Positions 35,479 to 43,280 of a stretch of 64,000 bases of DNA are shown here, piece by piece; within the stretch, counting starts at the first letter, position 1; every line of letters begins with the position of its first letter. A program made the translations under genes and the position numbers. Origin of the DNA: Spartobacteria bacterium. GTDB taxonomy: Bacteria; Verrucomicrobiota; Verrucomicrobiia; Chthoniobacterales; UBA10450. The notes below the pieces were generated by a model that searched no databases, was not told where the DNA came from, and saw only the letters and a program-made list of their open reading frames with translations. Where the stretch lies: positions 434,001 to 498,000 of the forward strand of contig JAJPGZ010000010.1 in assembly GCA_021325495.1 (NCBI GenBank), in the 5' to 3' direction.

Positions 35479-35916
35479 TTACGGGGACGAGGAAGGCCGG
35501 GGAGAGGCGGTGGCGGTGGCCGTTGGGCTCGGGGCGGGTTTCTCCCTGGCATCGGGGCTCTGATTGGGACTCGCCTGCGGCTCCGGCGATTTCGCTTTTG
35601 CGGCGTTCAACGCATTTCTGAAACTGGCGAGATCGGCTTCTTCTTCGATCATGCTTCCCTTAAACCGGCCGTGTTCCTCCGTTTGGTCCCCGCCGAATTT
35701 CAATTTTTTGATCTGCGCCTTGTCCTGTGTTTTCACTTCGCGTTCGCGATTGTCGTGCGACCGGAAGATCGATCTGTTCTCGTCGGGCGAACCATTGGGG
35801 ACGGCAGACGGAGTCGGCCTCGAAATATCGGTCGCATACACCGGCTCGGCTTGGCCAAACGCGGCGCTCGCCGAAGCCGCCAGCACGAATAAACACATCG
35901 AGCGCCCTATTTTCAT
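35479..35916 (-). CDS. Hypothetical secreted protein
   Basis: A 145-residue protein with signal peptide MKIGRSMCLFVLAASASAAFG. The mature part is hydrophilic, with a charged middle (KTQDKAQIKKLKFGGDQTEEHGRF) and a Pro/Ser/Thr-rich end (REKPAPSPTATATASPRPSS). No family recognised; probably surface-associated. Confidence 0.55.
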   Translation of the reverse strand: MKIGRSMCLFVLAASASAAFGQAEPVYATDISRPTPSAVPNGSPDENRSIFRSHDNREREVKTQDKAQIKKLKFGGDQTEEHGRFKGSMIEEEADLASFRNALNAAKAKSPEPQASPNQSPDAREKPAPSPTATATASPRPSSSP

Positions 35917-35958
35917 CTGCGCAAGGAATGAAACGCATCCGCGCCTTCGTGCAAATCG

Positions 35959-37644
35959 TTACGCGACGGATGTGACCTCACGCGCGTTTTTATCTTCCCT
36001 CAATCCGAGAAACACCGGCTGCCGCAATTTTTTATCGCGCGTCCATTCCGCGAATTTGATCTGCGCCACGAGTTCGGGTTTCACCCAATTCATTTTCCGC
36101 ATCATCGATGGCGTAATTCCCTGCACCCATTTTCCGCTTTGTTTCGATGGAAGATCGACAAAGGGGCAATCGTCGCGTTTCAGCTTCCGAAATTCTTTGT
36201 GCAAGATCGACAATGTCTTCTCCGTAAATCCGGTGCCGACTTTGCCGGCAAAACGCAATTTCCCTTTCTCGTAATAACCGACGAGGATGGCGCCGAAATG
36301 TTTTCGCGAGCCGGCCGGCGGTGTGTAACCGCCGATAACGAACTCCTGCTCGTTCGCCGTTTTTAATTTGATCCACGTCCCGCTGCGCCCGCCCGGTTCG
36401 TAAATTGAGTCGCGCAATTTGCCGATCAATCCCTCGAGCCCGCGCTTTTTCACTTCCGCCAGCAACGGCTTCGGGTCGCGACCGATCTCGCCGGAATAAC
36501 GAATCGGATCGCTCACGTTTGCGCAAACTTTCGCGAGCAATTCCTTTCGCGCCGTCAGCGGAAGGCGCAGCAAACTTTTGCCGCTAAGCTGGAGCAAATC
36601 GAAAACGTAAAAGCAGAGCGGCGCCTCGCGCCCTTCGAGCTCAATCGCCTGGAGTAATTGAAACGACGAGCGCCCTTCTTCATCGAGCGCGACGATCTCG
36701 CCGTCGATCACGCATTCTTTGATCGACAATTGCTTCATCGCTTCGGCCACCTCGGGAAAACGGGTGCGCATTTCGTTTCCATTGCGCGAGATCAAATTCA
36801 CTTTGCTCCCGTCTTTCACCGCGCAGGCGCGAAAGCCATCGAACTTCAATTCGTAGCTCCAATCGCCGGCCGTGGGCGGTTCCTCGGTCAGCTTCGCCTT
36901 CATCGGCTCGATAAAACGTGGCTTCGCCGATGGCAACTCCGCAAGATCGACATCTCCATCCGGAGAAGATGTCGATCTTACCGGTTTACTTTTTTCTTTT
37001 TTTTTAAGCGCCGTCTGAATGCGACGCTTCAACGTCGCCTTCGCGCCGGTGTCTTCGTCTTTGCGGTTCGATTGCCACTCCGCATCGTGCGCACCGGCGA
37101 TTTGTTTCATCGTCCGCCCGCTCTTGACCGATTCGTCGTCGCGCTTTTTCGAAAGCGGCTTGAGACTTGAGCCGGCTTTGAGCAAAAGCCATTGCGGTTT
37201 GTCTTCGTTTCCGCGCAAGCGAATCAGCGCCCACTCGCCTTTCGCTTTTTCGCCGTCGAGCACGAGATGCAGCCGACCTTCCTTCAGCGCCTTCAACGGT
37301 TCCTCGCCGTAAACGTAATACTTGCCGCGGTCCCAAACCATCACCGTGCCTCCACCGTATTGTCCTTTCGGAATGATTCCCTCGAACGTGGCGTAATCGA
37401 CCGGATGGTCTTCTACTTCGACCGCGAGATGTTTTTCGCCCTGCTTCCACGGAAGTCCCTTCGGCACCGCCCAAGACTTGAGCACGCCCTCCATTTCCAA
37501 ACGAAAATCGTAATGCAATCGGCTGGCGTCGTGTTTCTGAATAACAAAACGCGACGCGCCTTTCACCGCTTTCGGCAACGGCTTGCCTTTCGGTTCGCGT
37601 GTTTTTGCGAAGTCGCGTTTACGTTTGTATTCGGTCAGGCCCAT
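35959..37644 (-). CDS. ligD: ATP-dependent DNA ligase LigD, phosphoesterase-ligase form without polymerase domain
   Basis: A 561-residue end-joining ligase. Residues about 30-190 are the 3'-phosphoesterase domain: FVIQKHDASRLHYDFRLEM, LAVEVEDHPVDYATFEG, IPKGQYGGGTVMVWD. After a basic linker, the ligase core has YELKFDGFRACAV (nucleophile Lys), VIDGEIVALDEEG and GLIGKLRDSIYEPGGRSGTWIK, then the OB domain. The primase-polymerase domain of full-length LigD is absent. The linker is encoded by an inverted pair of words (36943-36952 and 36970-36979), giving RSTSSPDGDVDLAEL. Ku is encoded at 15001. Confidence 0.93.
   Translation of the reverse strand: MGLTEYKRKRDFAKTREPKGKPLPKAVKGASRFVIQKHDASRLHYDFRLEMEGVLKSWAVPKGLPWKQGEKHLAVEVEDHPVDYATFEGIIPKGQYGGGTVMVWDRGKYYVYGEEPLKALKEGRLHLVLDGEKAKGEWALIRLRGNEDKPQWLLLKAGSSLKPLSKKRDDESVKSGRTMKQIAGAHDAEWQSNRKDEDTGAKATLKRRIQTALKKKEKSKPVRSTSSPDGDVDLAELPSAKPRFIEPMKAKLTEEPPTAGDWSYELKFDGFRACAVKDGSKVNLISRNGNEMRTRFPEVAEAMKQLSIKECVIDGEIVALDEEGRSSFQLLQAIELEGREAPLCFYVFDLLQLSGKSLLRLPLTARKELLAKVCANVSDPIRYSGEIGRDPKPLLAEVKKRGLEGLIGKLRDSIYEPGGRSGTWIKLKTANEQEFVIGGYTPPAGSRKHFGAILVGYYEKGKLRFAGKVGTGFTEKTLSILHKEFRKLKRDDCPFVDLPSKQSGKWVQGITPSMMRKMNWVKPELVAQIKFAEWTRDKKLRQPVFLGLREDKNAREVTSVA
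36943..36979. repeat. Inverted pair of the TGTCGATCTT word inside ligD
   Basis: AAGATCGACA at 36943-36952 and TGTCGATCTT at 36970-36979, 17 bases apart. Extended arms AAGATCGACATCTCC / GGAGAAGATGTCGATCTT can form a hairpin in the interdomain linker sequence. Confidence 0.9.
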
Positions 37645-37663
37645 CCGCTTTTAATTTAACGCA

Positions 37664-37707
37664 TAAAACAAAAACGCCACCGCGTTACTGGGAACGCGGT
37701 GGCGCTG
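37664..37707 (-). terminator. Rho-independent terminator of the DUF892 gene
   Basis: A 12-base perfect stem (CGCCACCGCGTT with AACGCGGTGGCG, 6-base loop), followed on the minus strand by TTTTTGTTTT. The direct word pair at 37713-37737 lies between the stop codon and this hairpin. Confidence 0.92.
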
Positions 37708-37712
37708 ATAGT

Positions 37713-37737
37713 TGTCGATCTTGCGATTGTCGATCTT
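37713..37737. repeat. Direct pair of TGTCGATCTT, 15-base spacing
   Basis: Copies at 37713-37722 and 37728-37737; the second supplies the TAA stop codon of the DUF892 gene. Confidence 0.95.
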
Positions 37738-38269
37738 AGCGACGCCGCGATCCGGCCGGCGCTGCTTCCTCTTCCGATTCACTCAGCGCGTCGGGATTGA
37801 CGATCTCTTCCGCGAGCTCGTTCAGGTTTTTATCGGCTTCGCCTTCTTCATCGAGCGTCTGCTGCAACAGATCGGCCGCTTCATCTTCGCCGAGCAAATT
37901 TGCCCAAGTCCGAAGCGTTCCGTAAGTCGCGATCTCATAATGCTCGACCTTCTGCGCGGCGGCGATAATTCCGGCATCGAGCACGGATTCTTCACCTTCC
38001 TCTTGCAGAATCTCCGAGCCTTCTTCGATAAGACCCTTCATCGCCTTGCAGGTTTTGCCGGTCGGTTTCTCCTCCAGAGCTTCGAAGATTTCTTCGAGCC
38101 GCTCGACGTGACCTTGCGTTTGCTCGAGATGGTCCTCGAACGCTTGTTTGAGTTCATCGGACGACGCGCCCTTGGCCATCTTCGGCAACGCCTTGAGCAG
38201 TTGATTCTCAGCGTTATAGACGTCGCGTAATTCCTCGACGTAAAGTTTTCGTAGTGTATCCAGCTTCAT
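37736..38269 (-). CDS. DUF892/YciE-type ferritin-like protein
   Basis: A 177-residue four-helix protein. KLYVEELRDVYNAENQLLKALPKMAKGA, AFEDHLEQTQGHVERLEEIF and AAQKVEHYEIATYGTLRTWA carry the Glu/His ligands typical of the family's di-iron-like centre. YciE-type proteins are stress-induced, for example by osmotic stress. The acidic C-terminus ends in SRRR. It has its own terminator. Confidence 0.9.
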   Translation of the reverse strand: MKLDTLRKLYVEELRDVYNAENQLLKALPKMAKGASSDELKQAFEDHLEQTQGHVERLEEIFEALEEKPTGKTCKAMKGLIEEGSEILQEEGEESVLDAGIIAAAQKVEHYEIATYGTLRTWANLLGEDEAADLLQQTLDEEGEADKNLNELAEEIVNPDALSESEEEAAPAGSRRR

Positions 38270-38334
38270 TTTTCCTCCCTAGAATTTGTTTCCTTAATGA
38301 CGACACGACATCCGAAATGATGTCGCGCCCAAAA

Positions 38335-38376
38335 AGAAAACGCATGTGCGCGGAGAGTTGCGCGTGTGCGTTTTTA
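38335..38376 (-). terminator. Likely terminator of the glycosyltransferase gene
   Basis: CGCATGTGCGC pairs with GCGCGTGTGCG (three G-U pairs) and is flanked by A and T runs. On the minus strand it is followed by TTTTCTTTTTG. It is about 30 bases past the stop at 38404. Confidence 0.75.
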
Positions 38377-38403
38377 GAAAAATTCTTAACGCAAGATCGA
38401 CAA

Positions 38404-39945
38404 CTACTGTCGCGGTAGCCACAGAACGCCGCCATTCGGCGCATCGATGGGTTGATAACCGAGTGCGGTGATTTCGCGAATGATCGGCGCTTCTAAATCC
38501 GCTTTCGGTTCCAAGCCGGTAAGAACGGCCGCAGGCGGATCGCGTTTCAAAAATTCGGCGAGGCCGGGCGACCACGGAAACTTCCGCGCCGCCGCCTCCT
38601 CCGCGGAAAGGAGATGACTCACCCGCCAGGCGAATGGGCCGGTGACAAACTCGTTGTAAATCGGCAGACCCGCTTCGATCGCAAAGATCGGCGAGAGGGT
38701 GAGGATTTTGCCCGAAGATTTCGACTCGAGTTGTTGCCGCATCCATTGCGACGTTTTCTCCACTTGCAGCGGCACCCAATATCGTGGCTGGAAGACTCGA
38801 CCTAAGGTCACAAGTCTTTGGCGCATCTTGGCCGCATCGAAACATAGAAGCGCGAGCAGGATGATGACAGCGAGCGAGGGCAATATTCGATTGTCGATCT
38901 TAACATCGGATAGCGAGTACAAGCCGAGCAACAGGAGAAACGGGATCAAGGCAAAGCCATATTGAAACTGCGCCGGGTCCGGCGCGAAATAGCCAACGAG
39001 AAGGAACGGGATCAGGCCGATAAGAAAGATAACTTCGAACCGCGGTTTCGTGGATCGCCTGATGGTCGCGATCGTCAACACAATCACGCTAACGCATGCG
39101 AAAGCGGCGACCGCGAGGCTGCCAGCGTCCGACCGGAACGATTCGATGAGTAAGCGTATTTTGTCGGCGAAGTTCATCGCGCCCGGCGGAACCGGCAGAG
39201 ACCTTAGATATTGCGGATCCAATTGCCTGTAGGTGAACGTGTCGAAAGTGAAGTCGCGATAGCGCGTGAGGAAAAAATAGAACGCGGGCACGTTGGCGAG
39301 CAGCACGCCCAACGCAAACGCGACCACGTTCCAGAATTTTTTTCGCCACGAGGCTACGTCGAAAATCAAAATCGCAATCACGAAAGGCGCAAGCAGCGGC
39401 GCAAAGGTCAGGCGAATCCCGAGCGCCATTCCGAGAGCAAATCCACTGAACGCAAACCAGCTCCAGCGCGCTTGGCGGATCGCCTTGCATTGCAGCACGA
39501 ACGCCAGCACGGCGCACAGAGTGGCGGAGCTATGGTTCCAAGCTTTCGAGGCGGTGTATTGAAAAACCACCGTGCTCGGCAGCAAGACTGCGGCGCTGGC
39601 CGCAATCAACGTCGCACTCAAACTTCCGAGCGAGCGAAAAAGAAAACGGGCCGTGAGAAAGACAATTAAACACAGCGCAAACCCGCACAACCCGTTGAAC
39701 AATCGCGCCACCAGAAATGGATGACCGGTGAAGAAACAGAGCGAATAGACGTAAACGAGGTTCGGCATCTGAAAGTAAGCGAAATCGCGATAAGGATGAA
39801 TTCCATGCCGCGCGACCATGCAGGCGCTGGCCATGAACTGATGCTCATCGTGGTTCAGCACTACCGTCAGCGCGCAAAAGATGCTGCCAAGCGCGGCGTA
39901 ACTCAGGACCGCAATCGTCACGATTGCCGCAATCACCCTTTTCAT
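38404..39945 (-). CDS. Polytopic membrane glycosyltransferase, GT39/PMT-like
   Basis: A 513-residue protein with about eleven hydrophobic helices. The first loop has LNHDEHQFMASACMVARHGIHPYRDF, the Asp-Glu pair seen in lipid-linked-sugar transferases of the GT-C fold, followed by the usual membrane bundle and a soluble C-terminal domain. Substrate and acceptor are unknown. The word at 38892-38901 falls in the middle, encoding VKIDNRI, and another (38393-38402) directly follows the stop. Confidence 0.75.
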   Translation of the reverse strand: MKRVIAAIVTIAVLSYAALGSIFCALTVVLNHDEHQFMASACMVARHGIHPYRDFAYFQMPNLVYVYSLCFFTGHPFLVARLFNGLCGFALCLIVFLTARFLFRSLGSLSATLIAASAAVLLPSTVVFQYTASKAWNHSSATLCAVLAFVLQCKAIRQARWSWFAFSGFALGMALGIRLTFAPLLAPFVIAILIFDVASWRKKFWNVVAFALGVLLANVPAFYFFLTRYRDFTFDTFTYRQLDPQYLRSLPVPPGAMNFADKIRLLIESFRSDAGSLAVAAFACVSVIVLTIATIRRSTKPRFEVIFLIGLIPFLLVGYFAPDPAQFQYGFALIPFLLLLGLYSLSDVKIDNRILPSLAVIILLALLCFDAAKMRQRLVTLGRVFQPRYWVPLQVEKTSQWMRQQLESKSSGKILTLSPIFAIEAGLPIYNEFVTGPFAWRVSHLLSAEEAAARKFPWSPGLAEFLKRDPPAAVLTGLEPKADLEAPIIREITALGYQPIDAPNGGVLWLPRQ

Positions 39946-40004
39946 CGCGTCGCTTTATCGGAAGCGATGTTCAACGAAAGTCGGCAAATCGGTGATTGTC
40001 GATC

Positions 40005-40664
40005 TTACGCCGTTTGTCCCGCGTCGTTTGAAGATGCCGCGTCCGCACTTTGTTCGCCCGGGAGCGGTTCGCCGACGAGGTAACGCGTGAAGCGGCGAAT
40101 GACAATGTTTTCACCCAGCTCCGCAATTTTCGATTTCACCAAATCGTTGATCGTCTGGTCGGGATTTTTAATGAAGCCCTGCTCGAGCAAACACACCGTG
40201 CTGAAAAATTTGTCGAGTTTTCCATCGACAATCTTGTTCATGACCCCTTCGGGTTTGCCCTTCACCTGCGCTTTGTAAATCTCGCGCTCGGCCTCGATCA
40301 AATTTCCCGGAACATCGGTGCGGCTGACGTAAAGCGGATGCGCCGCGGCGATGTGAAGGGTGATATCTTTCACAAAGGCGCGGAAGTTTTCGTTCTTCGC
40401 CACGAAATCGGTCTCGCAATTCACTTCCACGAGCACGCCGACTTTCCCCTGCAGATGAATGTAAGACGCGACGATGCCTTCCTTGGTCGCGCGTGTCGCC
40501 TTCTTGCTCGCGCTCGCGATTCCCTTCGTGCGCAAAATCGTTTCGGCTTTTTCGAGATCGCCGTGCGCTTCGGCCAAGGCGCGTTTGCAATCCATCATGC
40601 CCGCGTTGGTTTTCTCGCGCAGTTGTTTGACTAATTTTGGATCGACATCTACTGCCGCACTCAT
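40005..40664 (-). CDS. tsf: Translation elongation factor Ts
   Basis: A 219-residue guanine-exchange factor for EF-Tu, the short bacterial form. LVKQLREKTNAGMMDCKRALAEAHGDLEKA is the invariant UBA-like N-terminus including the TDVPGN-type loop; KVGVLVEVNCETDFVAKNENF is the core motif. It ends with a short non-conserved tail (SADAASSNDAGQTA). The stop codon TAA is in the word at 39997-40006. It follows rpsB in the usual order. Confidence 0.96.
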   Translation of the reverse strand: MSAAVDVDPKLVKQLREKTNAGMMDCKRALAEAHGDLEKAETILRTKGIASASKKATRATKEGIVASYIHLQGKVGVLVEVNCETDFVAKNENFRAFVKDITLHIAAAHPLYVSRTDVPGNLIEAEREIYKAQVKGKPEGVMNKIVDGKLDKFFSTVCLLEQGFIKNPDQTINDLVKSKIAELGENIVIRRFTRYLVGEPLPGEQSADAASSNDAGQTA

Positions 40665-40688
40665 TCCTCGCTCCCTTTCTGCGGATCG

Positions 40689-41420
40689 TTAGGCCGAGAC
40701 CGCTGACATGTCGAGCTGCTCGCGCACACGCGCTTCGCCACTCGCCGACACGATGGCGTCGACCAATTTTTGCAACACGATACGGATCGCACGGATCGCA
40801 TCGTCATTTCCCGCGATCGGATAATCGACTACATCTGGGTCGGCGTTCGTGTCCACGATCGCGACCACTGGAATGCCGAGCCGGCGCGCTTCATTCACCG
40901 CGTTCTGTTCGCGCGGCGTATCGATCACGATCAGCGCCTGCGGCAGCTGCGACATTTCGAGAATCCCTTCGAGATTGCGCCGCAGTTTGGCTGCTTCGCG
41001 ATTCAACGCCGCCAACTCCTGCTTGCCCATTTTCTTATATTGGGGCGATTGCTCGATCCCTTCGATAAATTTCAATCGTCCGATGCTTTTGCGAATCGTT
41101 GCCAGGTTGGTCAACGTTCCGCCGAGCCAGCGTTGGTTCACATAAAATTGGCCGCAGGCCAGAGCTGCTTCCTTAACTGCTTCCTGCGCCTGTTTCTTGC
41201 ATCCGACGAACAAAATTTTTCCGCCACGACGCGTTATCTCCTGCAGAAAATCCGTGGCGCGATGCAGCTGCTGCACGGTCTCGTCGAGATTGATGATGTA
41301 AATCTGATTACGCTGTTCGAAGATGTAAGGCTTCATCTTCGGATTCCAGCGCTTGGTCTGGTGACCGAAATGCACGCCGGCTTCCAAAAGTTCCGGCAAT
41401 AATTCTGTATTGTTTGCCAT
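40689..41420 (-). CDS. rpsB: 30S ribosomal protein S2
   Basis: A 243-residue protein. LLEAGVHFGHQTKRWNPKMKPYIFEQRN is the S2 signature; LGGTLTNLATIRKSI and PVVAIVDTNADPD are the other conserved blocks. Located 24 bases upstream of tsf on the same strand, so one operon. The gap between them carries the second word (TCGTTAGGC at 40686), overlapping the rpsB stop region. Confidence 0.97.
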   Translation of the reverse strand: MANNTELLPELLEAGVHFGHQTKRWNPKMKPYIFEQRNQIYIINLDETVQQLHRATDFLQEITRRGGKILFVGCKKQAQEAVKEAALACGQFYVNQRWLGGTLTNLATIRKSIGRLKFIEGIEQSPQYKKMGKQELAALNREAAKLRRNLEGILEMSQLPQALIVIDTPREQNAVNEARRLGIPVVAIVDTNADPDVVDYPIAGNDDAIRAIRIVLQKLVDAIVSASGEARVREQLDMSAVSA

Positions 41421-41593
41421 ACGGGATTCGCACTCACGCCGACGGGGCGCAGCAGCGAGCGGGGAAGATGCAATACAACCCGCCCAAAGGCAAACAGAAT
41501 GTCGATCTTAGAAAGGCCCGAAAAAGCCTGAACAACCACCCGGCGCGACCCGTCGAAATTAAAGGGCAGAGGACTCCGATTCGGGAGCAAACA

Positions 41594-41959
41594 ATGAACG
41601 TAATCAAACGAACGTTCGCCGCGGCCGTAATCGCTGTTTCGACTTTAATCGGCGTTTCGACAGGTCACGGCAGCGACCGCGCGCAAAACGATAGCCATGT
41701 CTCTTCGCGGAAGATGGCCCGAACGCATTCGAGTTCCGCGCGCGCGAGTAAAAAAGAGCGCAACAAAAACAAACGGCGCGCAGTGATTGATCGAGAACGC
41801 GCGCGGGATGCGACGGAGATGGAAGAGGAAAATATGCTACCTCCGCCGCCGGTCGATTTGCCGAGCCACGAAAACAACAGCGAAAATGATGTGGAGAGCG
41901 ACGAAAACGGCAGCGCTAGTCTGATGGGAAACGCGCCCGGCGACGACGGCGGGAGTTGA
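41594..41959 (+). CDS. Hypothetical secreted charged protein
   Basis: A 121-residue protein from ATG 41594 with signal peptide (IKRTFAAAVIAVSTLIGVSTGHG). The mature part has a basic half (SARASKKERNKNKRRAVIDRERARD) and then an acidic half (EMEEENMLPPPP, ENDVESDENG). No family recognised. The frame is open from 41414, but that overlaps rpsB's promoter region and contains no signal features. It lies divergently from rpsB. Confidence 0.55.
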   Translation: MNVIKRTFAAAVIAVSTLIGVSTGHGSDRAQNDSHVSSRKMARTHSSSARASKKERNKNKRRAVIDRERARDATEMEEENMLPPPPVDLPSHENNSENDVESDENGSASLMGNAPGDDGGS

Positions 41960-41960
41960 T

Positions 41961-42007
41961 TGTCGATCTTACGCGATCTTAATCGCGCCGGCGTGAGAAG
42001 ATCGACA
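41961..42007. terminator. Inverted word pair between convergent genes, possible bidirectional terminator
   Basis: TGTCGATCTT at 41961-41970 and AAGATCGACA at 41998-42007 could form a 10-base stem with a 27-base loop between the two convergent 3' ends. No T-run follows, so termination is uncertain. Confidence 0.4.
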
Positions 42008-42662
42008 AGGTCACTCCGCCAAGGCCTAACAAGAGCCAGGTCGCCGGCTCCGGCACACTAAAAATTTGCACCTCGGATAAACCGACCAAACCATTCGCGT
42101 CGCCGTAATTCGTTTTGATATCGAAACGGACAAACGCGGCCGAAACCGGCGCGCTCAGCGAAAAAAGCTCGCCGGTGTAGGCGCCATTTCCCGGCGCCTG
42201 CGCAAAGGTCCACGTTGTCGTGTTGTTCGCCGGATCGATTAACGGCGTGTAAGTCCCGTTCAATGTGCTCGCGATCGAGATGGTCAACGTTTGCACGCCG
42301 CGATTTGTAAATGACTGCTGATTGTTCGCGTTCACTTCGTTGTAATTCCAAACGTGAAAGCTGCCGATCGTGAACGTGCCGCCGAGATTGAATGTGATGT
42401 GCGCGAGTTGGCCCGGTCGGTCGGGATCGGACGCAGGCGTTCCGCCGGGAAAGGTGCCGTCGCCGCTGTTCAGCCACATGTGCGTCGGGTCGGTGTCGTG
42501 ATTACCGGCGGACAATCCGCTCCCGTCTACGGCGTGCACGGCGAGCCGATTCGCGCTCGTGAATTCACTCGATTGGTTCGCGATCGATATACTTAATTGC
42601 GCGGCGTTCGCCGCGGCCAGGGTCAAGATCGACATCGCCAAGATCGACAAGCGCAACTTCAT
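41979..42662 (-). CDS. PEP-CTERM-type exported protein with discoidin-like domain
   Basis: A 227-residue protein. The C-terminus SVPEPATWLLLGLGGVTLSIFSRRRD is a textbook PEP-CTERM signal (the PEP motif, helix and basic end). The body has ANQSSEF, GTFTIGSFHVWNYNE and AFVRFDIKTNYGD, the jelly-roll pattern of F5/8-type carbohydrate-binding domains. It should be processed by the exosortase at 27008. The signal peptide (LRLSILAMSILTLAAANA) is largely encoded by two copies of the word 15 bases apart. Confidence 0.88.
   Translation of the reverse strand: MKLRLSILAMSILTLAAANAAQLSISIANQSSEFTSANRLAVHAVDGSGLSAGNHDTDPTHMWLNSGDGTFPGGTPASDPDRPGQLAHITFNLGGTFTIGSFHVWNYNEVNANNQQSFTNRGVQTLTISIASTLNGTYTPLIDPANNTTTWTFAQAPGNGAYTGELFSLSAPVSAAFVRFDIKTNYGDANGLVGLSEVQIFSVPEPATWLLLGLGGVTLSIFSRRRD
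42625..42649. repeat. Direct pair of AAGATCGACA, 15-base spacing, in a signal peptide
   Basis: Copies at 42625-42634 and 42640-42649 encode SILAMSIL on the minus strand, the hydrophobic core of the signal peptide. Confidence 0.95.
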
Positions 42663-42733
42663 CGCGAGAGATTCTGCGAAACCGGCCGTGGCGGTGTAAA
42701 GCCTAACGACCGTCGAAACGTGTAGGATGCCGC

Positions 42734-43255
42734 CTAATTTTGTTTTTCGGCCACTCGTCCCAGCAGCCAGCAGAAATCGGAAAGGCGATTGAGGTAGCGA
42801 ATGATTTCGGGATTCACATCTCCCAAGCCGAAGACACGACGTTCGGCATGTCGCGCCGCGACGCGCGCCAAATCTAGCGCAGCCGAAACCGTGTTCTTGC
42901 CCGGAATCACCCAGTCTTTCGGATAAAGCGTTTTGTCCTTTTCAAGATCGACAATCACTTTCCCGATGCGATCGACCATTTCTTCGGACGTTTTCTTGTG
43001 GCCATCTTTTAAATAGCGATCGAAATCCTGCGGCAACGTCGCGAGCTCGCCCATCAAAACGATTAAATCTTTTTGGATCGCCAGAACTTGTTCGGAAACG
43101 AAATCGTTCTGCGAAAATGCGCGCGCGAGGCCGAGCGCCGCGGTCAATTCATCGATCGCGCCGTACGCTTCCACGCGTGGATCGTTCTTGGGCACACGCC
43201 GGCCATACATCAATGATGTTTCACCCTGATCGCCCGTTTTCGTGACGATCGACAT
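42734..43255 (-). CDS. ATP:cob(I)alamin adenosyltransferase, PduO type
   Basis: A 173-residue protein. SIVTKTGDQGETSLMYGRRVPKNDPRVEAYG is the ATP-binding N-terminus; YGAIDELTAALGLAR, and ARVAARHAERRVFGL with the conserved RxxxRRAER-type motif, complete the family. It makes adenosylcobalamin. It follows rpoC on the same strand after a 23-base gap filled by two words; the ATG at 43255 overlaps one of them (GACATG). Confidence 0.92.
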   Translation of the reverse strand: MSIVTKTGDQGETSLMYGRRVPKNDPRVEAYGAIDELTAALGLARAFSQNDFVSEQVLAIQKDLIVLMGELATLPQDFDRYLKDGHKKTSEEMVDRIGKVIVDLEKDKTLYPKDWVIPGKNTVSAALDLARVAARHAERRVFGLGDVNPEIIRYLNRLSDFCWLLGRVAEKQN

Positions 43256-43280
43256 GTCGATCTTACAACTTGTCGATCTT
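43255..43280. repeat. Direct pair of TGTCGATCTT, 16-base spacing
   Basis: Copies at 43255-43264 and 43271-43280 fill the gap between rpoC and the adenosyltransferase gene. They supply the rpoC stop TAA at one end and overlap the downstream ATG at the other. Confidence 0.95.

Noticed and set aside
34940-35563. Plus-strand reading frame of about 207 residues opposite the SET gene
   Set aside because: It is a mirror of the SET gene with no recognisable domain; GC-rich codon use opens many such frames.
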